Shown one piece after another: positions 1 to 5,226 of a stretch of DNA of 5,610 nt. A model generated the notes under the pieces. That model did no database searches and was not told the origin of the DNA. It saw only the letters and a program-made list of their open reading frames with translations. The position numbers and the translations under genes were made by a program. This stretch comes from Planctomycetaceae bacterium (GTDB taxonomy: Bacteria > Planctomycetota > Planctomycetia > Pirellulales > Thermoguttaceae). Within the stretch, counting starts at the first letter, position 1; each line of letters begins with the position of its first letter. The stretch lies in contig JAIRYX010000041.1 of NCBI GenBank assembly GCA_031267635.1, forward strand, positions 1 to 5,610, written 5' to 3'.

Positions 1-2
1 GG

Positions 3-197
3 TTTAATCCTGATATATTGACGGTATCGAAAAAGAACACACAAAAGATAGAACGGAATCATTTATCATTGCGGACTTGGTGTAGCAGATTAGTGAGAAA
101 AGGAATTCGCTTTTCAAAGACAGAATTGATGCACAAAATCGTTGTCGGACTGGTCATAAATTATTGGTTCTTCGGATCTTATCCGTGTGTTCAATGA
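3..197 (+). mobile_element. IS1-family transposase, C-terminal end (partial, cut by window edge)
   Basis: An open frame runs from the left edge to a TGA at 195-197, giving 64 visible residues with no start in the window. It reads like the tail of an IS1 (InsB-type) DDE transposase. The ERNHLSLR block is at residues 17-24, followed by RLVRKGIRFSK at 29-39 and a MH..VVGLVIN segment at 43-53 near the C terminus. In the family the same order occurs as E-R-x-x-L-x-x-R, R-L-x-R-K-T-x-x-F-S-K and M-H-x-x-V-x-G-x-x-I-N. The Glu of the ER pair is probably the last catalytic acid of the DDE triad, which I infer from family layout. The enzyme would cut and join the ends of its own element. The frame has no internal stop here, so the copy could be intact to the left. 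The last seven or so codons probably run into the right terminal repeat. Family assignment is from memory of motifs, without a search. Confidence 0.72.
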
Positions 198-212
198 TTT
201 TAGAACATGACC
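188..212 (+). repeat. predicted right terminal inverted repeat of the IS1-like element
   Basis: Read on the minus strand from 212 inward, the sequence starts GGTCATGTTCTAAAATCATT. E. coli IS1 ends start GGTGATGCTGCCAACTTACT, so GGT, ATG, T and a following AA fall in the same places. It lies just after the transposase stop and just before recognisable DUF1559 coding sequence, where an IS right end should be. The left end is outside the window, so the repeat cannot be confirmed by pairing, and the 8-9 bp target duplication cannot be checked. Confidence 0.45.
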
Positions 213-520
213 GGCGTTGCGGACGCCATCTTCACGCAACTCCCTCCTATATTGTATTTGGTACAGTCATGCCCCCCAACGGTCCCAGTTGTGCAAGGTC
301 TAATGATGATAGCAATTGGGGATTCTTTAGTGCACAAAGCAATCACACAGGAGGAGTTAATGCCGGTTTTCTGGATGGAAGCGTGCATTTTATCAGCGAT
401 AATATTGATACCGGCGGTATGCCGTCTCATTTGGAACACTGGAAAGCCGGAATCAGTCCATTGGGGATATGGGGAGGTTTGGGATCAATTGACGGCAATG
501 AGAGTGTTTCGATTCCATGA
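213..520 (+). pseudogene. DUF1559 prepilin-like protein, C-terminal remnant
   Basis: DUF1559 (SBP_bac_10) proteins of planctomycetes begin with a type IV prepilin-like N-methylation signal and hydrophobic helix, followed by an extracellular beta domain. They occur in large paralogous families, and their exact role is not settled. Here only the C-terminal third or so remains. It shows TVMPPNGPSC (usual form T-x-L-P-P-N-S-P-S-C), then NHTGGVNAGFLDGSVHFIS (usual H-x-G-G-V-N-x-x-F-x-D-G-S-V-x-F), then a GIWGGLGS close to the standard ending. The frame ends at TGA 518-520. The same frame is open upstream only to a TAG at 83-85, and the part before about 213 belongs to the IS1-like element. No prepilin signal is present, so the gene appears truncated by insertion. 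TTG at 164 or ATG at 194 could start a short protein, but it would lack the export signal. The downstream lipoprotein gene follows after 31 bp. Confidence 0.8.
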
Positions 521-535
521 CATTTGCTTTTAGAA

Positions 536-541
536 GAGGAG
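536..541 (+). promoter_or_regulatory. ribosome binding site of the lipoprotein gene
   Basis: GAGGAG lies 10 bp before the ATG at 552. It is the clearest Shine-Dalgarno sequence in the window and supports this start. Confidence 0.7.
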
Positions 542-551
542 TTAATAACAA

Positions 552-1058
552 ATGAAAACATTATTTTGGATATTTTGTGCCGGTGTTTCATTCACGCTCA
601 TTTCGATTTGCGGCTGTGGACAATCCCCCGGTCTTCCAGGAGATTTTCCCAAGATTTACCCGTGTGAAATCAGCGTGATTCAGGAAGGAAAGCCGCTGGA
701 AGATGCGATGGTTTCTCTCAATCCAATTGGAAATACCGACAAATACGCGGGAGGTTGTTCCGCCACCACTGACGCTCATGGGAAAGCGTTTTTAATGACT
801 TATGGTCAAAATGGCATTCCTGCCGGAAAATACAAAATCCTGATTTCAAAATTGAAAGATGAAGGAGGCAAGGAAGTCGAAGACCCTTTTGGTATCAAAA
901 GCATTCAGGGAGGTAAAGTTTATTCATACATAGAAGCCAAATATTCTGACAAGAATTTGACTCCCTATGAAATAGAAATCAAAGACAAAAAAGAAGTTCA
1001 AACTTTGCAATGCGATGTTGGTGCAGCAATCCACAAATATCTTCGCGACGTTAACTGA
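552..1058 (+). CDS. lipoprotein with carboxypeptidase-regulatory-like domain
   Basis: This is a 168-residue protein with a lipoprotein signal. It has K at 2, a hydrophobic stretch at about 4-19, and a lipobox I-C-G-C with the modified cysteine at 22. The mature part (about 35-165) looks like one immunoglobulin-like beta domain of the carboxypeptidase-regulatory/transthyretin-like type. Features are the KPLEDAMVSLNP strand pair (46-57), the ATTDAHGKAFL turn (70-80), and the PAGKYKILISK hairpin (91-101). In this fold family the pattern G-x-P-x-x-x-A-x-V-x-L, then T-D-x-x-G, then P-x-G-x-Y marks the core strands. It should sit on a membrane facing the periplasm. No enzymatic residues are evident, so a structural or binding role is inferred. 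Planctomycetes often place such genes next to DUF1559 genes, and here the DUF1559 remnant ends 31 bp upstream, suggesting a former two-gene operon. With the upstream gene broken, its promoter may now lie in or beyond the IS1-like element. The real partner and ligand are unknown. Confidence 0.8.
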   Translation: MKTLFWIFCAGVSFTLISICGCGQSPGLPGDFPKIYPCEISVIQEGKPLEDAMVSLNPIGNTDKYAGGCSATTDAHGKAFLMTYGQNGIPAGKYKILISKLKDEGGKEVEDPFGIKSIQGGKVYSYIEAKYSDKNLTPYEIEIKDKKEVQTLQCDVGAAIHKYLRDVN

Positions 1059-1072
1059 TTAAATTGAAATCG

Positions 1073-1145
1073 AAAGAAAATTGACGGTCATGTTATGTTA
1101 GTCGGTGTCAAAACGGCTATCATTGCGTGACCGTCAATTTTCTTT
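1073..1145. terminator. long hairpin, probable bidirectional terminator
   Basis: Arms 1073-1090 and 1128-1145 are perfectly complementary over 18 bp. The pairing continues imperfectly inward, with G-U pairs and two mismatches, to about 1104/1114, leaving a loop of roughly nine bases. The left arm begins A-rich (AAAGAAAATT) and the right arm ends T-rich (AATTTTCTTT). A transcript from either side would therefore end in a stem followed by U-rich sequence. It starts 14 bp after the lipoprotein stop. It is longer than a typical intrinsic terminator, so a small palindromic repeat is an alternative. Confidence 0.65.
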
Positions 1146-1147
1146 AC

Positions 1148-1174
1148 AATCATAATCATAATCATAATCATAAT
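1148..1174 (+). repeat. hexanucleotide tandem repeat (AATCAT, four and a half units)
   Basis: Four perfect copies of AATCAT in a row plus a partial AAT follow directly after the hairpin. This is a simple microsatellite in non-coding DNA and could vary in copy number by slippage. No gene reads through it. Confidence 0.9.
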
Positions 1175-1192
1175 TTGAATAACGATTTAGCT

Positions 1193-1302
1193 GTTATACT
1201 TTTCATACTTGAAAATTTTGTTTTTAAGATTTTGTGTGTTTATCGTTCACTATGTCCCCAAAGCCACTTTTGTTCCTAAAGTTCAAGTGCGATGAGTATA
1301 AC
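1193..1302. mobile_element. MITE-like 110-bp element with imperfect terminal inverted repeats
   Basis: The left arm 1193-1213 and the reverse complement of 1282-1302 agree at 17 of 21 positions. Both begin GTTATACT and end ACTTGAA. The interior has no coding frame of note. The right arm recurs at 4293-4315 near ybeY with two differences over 23 bases. A non-coding segment bounded by inverted repeats, with an arm found elsewhere, fits a non-autonomous mobile element. No clear target duplication is visible, and a simple structured intergenic sequence cannot be excluded. Confidence 0.4.
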
Positions 1303-1757
1303 TGATATGAATGTCACTATAATATTTATAACTTAACTTTTGCAAATTTTAAAATGCGACTAAACAAAAAGGTCTTTGACGTATGTAATATTAGTAAAAG
1401 TAGGTAAAGTCTTTTCAGATACTGATGAAATCAGGAAAAAATACATTTTGTACATATATTAAAGAATAATTAAAATCCGCTGCCGCGCTCTACCAATGAA
1501 GAAACTCGCTCATGTCATGATTGCTGATTACGGCATGATTTTTCTTTCTGAACACAAAATCGCATCCGTTTTCATTGATCCGGAGTTCCAGAACGTTTTT
1601 TTGTAAACTATTGAAAAGCAAGCACTTGAGTAAAAACAAACGTTTTTTATATGCAATGTTGTGTCCACTTCAAATTTCTTGATTATTTTGTTTTTTTGAG
1701 AGCAATATTTGAAAACACAAGAAACAACAATGGAAAAATTTGAAACCACTAAAATAA

Positions 1758-1789
1758 ACTCAAATCAAGTGGTATAATTGGGTTTGAGT
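1758..1789 (+). terminator. small hairpin, possible weak terminator
   Basis: The stem pairs ACTCAAATC (1758-1766) with GGGTTTGAGT starting at 1781 (9 bp, one G-U), around a 14-base loop, followed by ATTTTATAAA. The 3' tail is not a clean U run. The loop contains the extended -10 sequence described separately, so this structure may instead belong to the pgpH promoter region. Confidence 0.3.
1770..1778 (+). promoter_or_regulatory. possible extended -10 promoter for pgpH
   Basis: TGGTATAAT matches the extended -10 form TGnTATAAT exactly. No good -35 hexamer lies 16-18 bp upstream, though an extended -10 can work without one. A start near 1785 would leave a leader of about 170 nt before pgpH. 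In AT-rich DNA such matches arise by chance, so this is tentative. Confidence 0.3.
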
Positions 1790-1955
1790 ATTTTATAAAT
1801 TTCAAAAAAACTTACTCTGTAGCGTACCGTTTTACATCGCAGAAATAAAAGATGAGAAATATTGTCCTCGACTCTTCCCAAAACGAAATAATCAGGCAAT
1901 TTTTATTTTTTTCTAAAAACTTCGTGATTCTTTGTGTCTTTCGTGGTGAATAATA

Positions 1956-4205
1956 ATGACAACTTCCAAACATCAACGCATGGATTCCGAACACATTACG
2001 TCGTCCGATTCCAAAACGGGTGAATATCGTTTCAACGCGATACAGGCGGACGGAACGGAAGAAAAAGGTTCGCGTCCTCGCACGCGGGCGGAACGAGTCG
2101 CGGCGCATGTAACGTATTATGGATTGGTTCGGCACGTCGTGGACGCATTGCAAGACGTTGAAATTCGCAAATACGCTTTTTTGATTGTAATGTCCACATT
2201 GGCAATGTGTATTGCGACACAAGCATGGAATCCGCCGTTTCCCTACGAAGAATACGACGTTCCAGAACGCGACCTCATTTGTAACACGCAATTTTATTGG
2301 CAGGAAGAAACGCCGCCGTCTTTAACCATTCCAGCGTTACAGCATACGCCGTTACAACAATCGCTTGCGTCGCCGCCGACAACAACTTCGGTTTTGACAC
2401 CATCCACTTCGGCAACGCTACCGCCTTTGCCGGAACCTCCAGAAAATAAGCCGCAACAAGAAAACATAAAATCGTTACCGTCAGACAACTCTTCTTTGCT
2501 CAATTTGTCGCCTGAAAGTCTGGAAGTAAAAGAAACATCCGATTTACCGTTGCTTCCAGTAAATGACAATGTACCGAAAAATGCCAATCTGCCAATTGAA
2601 GAAACCAACGACTATACCCAATCGAACGCAGATCCAACCTATCCCGCAACGCCGCTGGAAACAGTAATTTCGCCGAGTATTATGAAAGTGCCAGAACAAA
2701 CGACATTGATTCACGACGAATTAGCGGGACAATTGAAATTAACGCCGCGTGGAGAATTGTTTCGGGAATTTGCAGTTGGGAATCTGTTGGTACAAGCCGG
2801 TCAACCGATTATGGGGCGTGAAATTCGCATTTTGAAAGCGGAATATGATGAGCGTTTGCAACATCGGACGCTTTACAAAAAAACATTGCGGTTTTGCGGC
2901 GTGTTCTTTTTAACGTTGGCGATGTCGATTTTAGCCATCATTTTTTTACATCGCCGCGAGCGTCGGAAACCGAAAACGGCATGGGGAATGTTTTATTTTT
3001 ATATTTTGGTCGTGGCGACTGTCGTTGCGGCGACGACGCTGCATTCGCTTGTTCCTAACGTTTCCAATTTGGAATTGATTCCGATTTTGCTGCTGGCACA
3101 AGGCGTTGCGATTGCGTTTTCGTGGGAACTTTCGTTAGTAGCAACGATGATCGTGTCGTTTGTTGTTTCCTTGTCGCAAACCAATTCGATTTTCACGATG
3201 ATTTTATTTGTCGGCGTAACGGCGGCAATCGTGATTTATCTTGGACGTTTGCGAAGCCGCACGAAATTGGTGATGGTCGGTTCGTTTGGCGGTTTGATTG
3301 CATTTTTGCTGACGTTTTTTATTGAAATGGTGGAAGGTCAGGAAATCACAAAGATTCTTTTCACATTTGCCGCGCTCAATGCAAGTTGGACATTAGCCGC
3401 CGCAATTTTGATGACAGCGCTCTTGCCTTTGATTGAACATCCATGTGGAATTTTAACCGATATTAGTTTGCTCGAACTTGGCGATCCGTCGCACCCATTG
3501 TTGCATGAATTGACGCGACGTGCGCCGGCAACTTACAGTCATTCGCTACAAGTTGCGTCTATTGCCGAAACGGCTGCCGAGGCAATTGGAGCACGCGGAT
3601 TATTAGTTCGCGTGGGAGCGTATTTCCATGACATCGGAAAAATTTTGAATCCCGAATACTTCACCGAAAACCAAACGCCGGGCAATAACATTCACGACAC
3701 GTTAGAGCCGCGAATGAGTACGCTGGTGATTGTCGCGCATGTGAAAGACGGCGTGGACTTGGTGCGACAGCATCGACTTCCGAAACCGATTATTGATCTT
3801 GTGGAACAGCATCACGGCACGTCGTTGGTTTCGTTTTTTCATTCGTTAGCGGCGCGACAGAGTAAAGATCAAGGTTACACGATGTCGCTGGACGAAGGAA
3901 GTTTTCGCTATCCGGGACCGAAACCGCAATCGAAAGAAGCCGGAATTTTAATGCTCGCCGACGCTTCGGAAAGTGCGTGTCGTTCGTTGCGAGACGCTTC
4001 GCCAAATAAAATTGAGGCGTTGGTGCGGCATATTTCGGAAGATAAATTGAAAGACGGGCAATTTGACGAAAGCGGCTTAACACTTCGGGAATTGCGGACG
4101 ATTGAAAATTCTATCATCAATTCGATTTTGGCAACACGCCACAACCGAATCAGCTACCCGGATACAAACTCAAAAAAATCATCAGACTCGAATGAAACAA
4201 GATAA
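1956..4205 (+). CDS. pgpH: PgpH/YqfF-type membrane HD phosphohydrolase (probable cyclic di-AMP phosphodiesterase)
   Basis: The 749 residues are slightly longer than Firmicutes PgpH (about 710-720). An N-terminal cytoplasmic tail (1-72) leads to TM1 (about 73-91). The external part (92-310) begins with the family-like FPYEEYDVPERDL (95-107) and ends with the conserved LVQAGQPI (278-285). Between these, about 119-250 is a Pro/Ser/Thr-rich stretch in place of most of the usual 7TMR-HDED domain. Seven helices follow between about 313 and 494, then the cytosolic HD domain. Metal-ligand motifs are complete: H529 in TYSHS, H558-D559 in HDIGK, H595 in AHVKDG, H619-H620 in EQHHGT, D669 in LADAS, plus RYPGPKP at 651-657. 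In Listeria this family hydrolyses c-di-AMP to pApA; that substrate is assumed here. ATG 1956 is the first start after an in-frame TGA at 1947-1949; only a weak GGTGA precedes it. ybeY follows on the same strand. The TAA stop lies inside a palindromic repeat. Confidence 0.92.
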   Translation: MTTSKHQRMDSEHITSSDSKTGEYRFNAIQADGTEEKGSRPRTRAERVAAHVTYYGLVRHVVDALQDVEIRKYAFLIVMSTLAMCIATQAWNPPFPYEEYDVPERDLICNTQFYWQEETPPSLTIPALQHTPLQQSLASPPTTTSVLTPSTSATLPPLPEPPENKPQQENIKSLPSDNSSLLNLSPESLEVKETSDLPLLPVNDNVPKNANLPIEETNDYTQSNADPTYPATPLETVISPSIMKVPEQTTLIHDELAGQLKLTPRGELFREFAVGNLLVQAGQPIMGREIRILKAEYDERLQHRTLYKKTLRFCGVFFLTLAMSILAIIFLHRRERRKPKTAWGMFYFYILVVATVVAATTLHSLVPNVSNLELIPILLLAQGVAIAFSWELSLVATMIVSFVVSLSQTNSIFTMILFVGVTAAIVIYLGRLRSRTKLVMVGSFGGLIAFLLTFFIEMVEGQEITKILFTFAALNASWTLAAAILMTALLPLIEHPCGILTDISLLELGDPSHPLLHELTRRAPATYSHSLQVASIAETAAEAIGARGLLVRVGAYFHDIGKILNPEYFTENQTPGNNIHDTLEPRMSTLVIVAHVKDGVDLVRQHRLPKPIIDLVEQHHGTSLVSFFHSLAARQSKDQGYTMSLDEGSFRYPGPKPQSKEAGILMLADASESACRSLRDASPNKIEALVRHISEDKLKDGQFDESGLTLRELRTIENSIINSILATRHNRISYPDTNSKKSSDSNETR

Positions 4206-4256
4206 CTATTCAGTCAATCAAACCAACTAAATCCGTACAGGCAACTGGATCTCAAA
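4202..4256. repeat. REP-like palindromic element, copy 1 (degenerate right arm)
   Basis: The left arm contains TAACTATTCAGT (4203-4214), and GCAACTGGAT at 4241-4250 matches the right arm of copy 3 at the same spacing. The outer part of the right arm is worn (10 of 16 matches). Its first 35 bases agree with copy 2 at 30 of 35 positions. The first TAA is the stop codon of pgpH. Confidence 0.6.
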
Positions 4257-4292
4257 CCGGATTTTACGATATAACGACATCAGTGAAAACCG

Positions 4293-4315
4293 AAATTTCA
4301 AGTGCAATGAGTATA
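4293..4315 (+). repeat. dispersed repeat shared with the 1193-1302 element
   Basis: These 23 bases, including TTCAAGTGC and ATGAGTATA, match 1278-1300 with only two differences. They lie in the short gap between pgpH and ybeY. The sequence just after them (ATAGTTACGA, 4313-4322) is also found at 5096-5105, at the right end of REP-like copy 3. The gap therefore looks assembled from pieces of two repeat families. Confidence 0.6.
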
Positions 4316-4365
4316 GTTACGAAATGAGATTAAAGATAACTTAAAAGGTAAAAAACTCACCCTAA

Positions 4366-4845
4366 ATGTCTCACAAAGTCCCATTTTTCATTAGGACTTC
4401 ATTCCTTACAGAAATCCTCAACGAACAAAAACACGTTGAAGTTGACGAACAACAAATTTTAACGGTTTGCAATACAATCATCACCGACGCCGGTTATCAA
4501 ACCGGACGGCTCGGTGTTTTTTTGACGGACAACGCAACAATCCGCGAAATTAATATTCGTCATTTGGGGCACGATTACGCAACCGACGTCGTTAGTTTTG
4601 TTTTAGAACAATCCGAAAATCACCTCGAAGGCGAATTAGCGATTAGCGCGGAAACTGCCCAAGAACGCGCTGCTGAATTTGGCTGGAACGAAAAATCCGA
4701 ACTTTTACTTTACGCAATTCACGGCACGTTACATTTAGTCGGCTACGACGACCAAACGCCGAACGACTCTCGCGTTATGCGTCAAAAAGAATCCGATTAT
4801 CTCGCAACGCTTGGAATAAAACAATCAAAAATTTCAACCTTTTAA
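4366..4845 (+). CDS. ybeY: YbeY, endoribonuclease for rRNA maturation
   Basis: At 159 residues this is the usual YbeY size. YbeY is a cytoplasmic metal-dependent RNase that helps process the 3' end of 16S rRNA and takes part in 70S ribosome quality control. The family pattern is complete. It includes VFLTDNATIREINIRHLG (51-68), GHDYATDVVSF (68-78), EGELAISAETA (88-98), and the metal site HGTLHLVGYDD at 119-129. The two first histidine ligands are H119 and H123. The third ligand, His in E. coli (H-G-x-L-H-L-x-G-Y-D-H), is D129 here, a variant I recall in several other phyla including planctomycetes. ATG 4366 fits the family N terminus, but no strong Shine-Dalgarno sequence is visible; AAAGGT at 4344-4349 is rather far away. 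It follows pgpH by 160 bp, in the common pgpH-ybeY order. phoH, often the third member, is not upstream in this window. A repeat element starts five bases after the stop. Confidence 0.95.
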   Translation: MSHKVPFFIRTSFLTEILNEQKHVEVDEQQILTVCNTIITDAGYQTGRLGVFLTDNATIREINIRHLGHDYATDVVSFVLEQSENHLEGELAISAETAQERAAEFGWNEKSELLLYAIHGTLHLVGYDDQTPNDSRVMRQKESDYLATLGIKQSKISTF

Positions 4846-4849
4846 TTTC

Positions 4850-4904
4850 GTAACTATTCAGTCGATCAAACCACATAAGTTCGTATCGAGCGTCTGGGTA
4901 GTAC
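4850..4904. repeat. REP-like palindromic element, copy 2
   Basis: It is 55 bp long, starting GTAACTATTCAGTC and ending GCGTCTGGGTAGTAC. The right end matches the copy 3 right arm at 11 of 15 positions with one base deleted. The total length is identical to copy 3, and the core is most like copy 1. It starts five bases after the ybeY stop and could act as a transcript-end structure. Confidence 0.65.
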
Positions 4905-4965
4905 AAAGTCACGTAATTTCATTTGACATTTTTCATATCAAGAGAAATTGAGGAAATTCGTAGTG

Positions 4966-5120
4966 GTTACGCATGAGGTCTGTGTAAGTACTTTCCATTG
5001 TAATTGTCCGCATCTTTTTGTAAAAGTATCCGTGTATTTTTTTAGAAGGTAACTATTCAGTTGCCAGTGCGGATTTATTGGGTTTGCGCAACTGAATAGT
5101 TACGATAGCTCATGCGTAAC
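4966..5120. repeat. 12-bp inverted repeat flanking REP-like copy 3
   Basis: GTTACGCATGAG (4966-4977) and CTCATGCGTAAC (5109-5120) are perfect reverse complements 155 bp apart end to end. REP-like copy 3 is nested inside. The inner sequence is AT-rich and has no gene. It could be a small non-autonomous element into which, or next to which, the palindrome was inserted, or simply a long-range stem. Confidence 0.5.
5049..5103. repeat. REP-like palindromic element, copy 3 (perfect arms)
   Basis: The 55 bp have perfectly complementary 16-base arms, GTAACTATTCAGTTGC (5049-5064) and GCAACTGAATAGTTAC (5088-5103), around a 23-base loop. No U run follows on either strand in the right place, so it is not a standard intrinsic terminator. 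The arms define the repeat family of copies 1 and 2. Confidence 0.85.
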
Positions 5121-5226
5121 AGGAGTTACTAAATAATTCCGTTGTTACTCAGATCCCCACGAACAATCCAGTACGAGCTATCTTTAACGGCGATGACTCG
5201 CTAATCATCATTGTGACGAGAACATA

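Larger units (their letters stand above)
1146..1955. other. long AT-rich intergenic region with no supportable gene
   Basis: About 810 bp without a convincing protein. The local features (tandem repeat, 110-bp element, 1758-1789 hairpin, extended -10) are listed separately. From 1303 to 1470 I see only AT-rich sequence. From 1471 to 1606 the composition is slightly richer in G and C, and a frame of 36 codons without a ribosome binding site runs from ATG 1496 to TAA 1604-1606. It may be a worn-down coding fragment. The minus-strand frame at 1528-1749 is rich in K, F, S and C and looks like random AT-rich translation. Confidence 0.7.

Noticed and set aside
207..533. A 108-residue plus-strand frame overlapping the DUF1559 remnant.
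   Set aside because: The DUF1559 motifs are in the other frame; this one has no recognisable domain.
1086..1132. A mini-IS bounded by GGTCATGTT and GCGTGACC, similar to the predicted IS1-like end.
   Set aside because: The 18-bp hairpin fully explains the inverted ends, and the similarity to the IS end is only nine bases.
1148..1174. A CRISPR-like array suggested by short regular repeats.
   Set aside because: The units are six bases with no spacers: a plain microsatellite.
1471..1500. On the minus strand the sequence reads TTGGTAGAGC, then GCGGCAGCGGATTTTAA, resembling the D-arm and anticodon region of a tRNA-Lys.
   Set aside because: The bases where the 5' half of the D-stem should be do not pair with GAGC. 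The anticodon stem has no 3' partner, and no T-arm or acceptor follows. At best a tRNA scrap or chance.
1496..1606. A 36-codon frame starting MKKLAHVM on the plus strand, in a locally less AT-rich patch.
   Set aside because: There is no ribosome binding site, no recognisable family, and the length is within chance. It is mentioned as a possible coding scrap in the intergenic entry.
1812..2291. A 159-residue minus-strand frame across the pgpH start.
   Set aside because: It is antisense to the conserved N terminus of pgpH and its translation is rich in R, C and F with no family pattern: a shadow frame.
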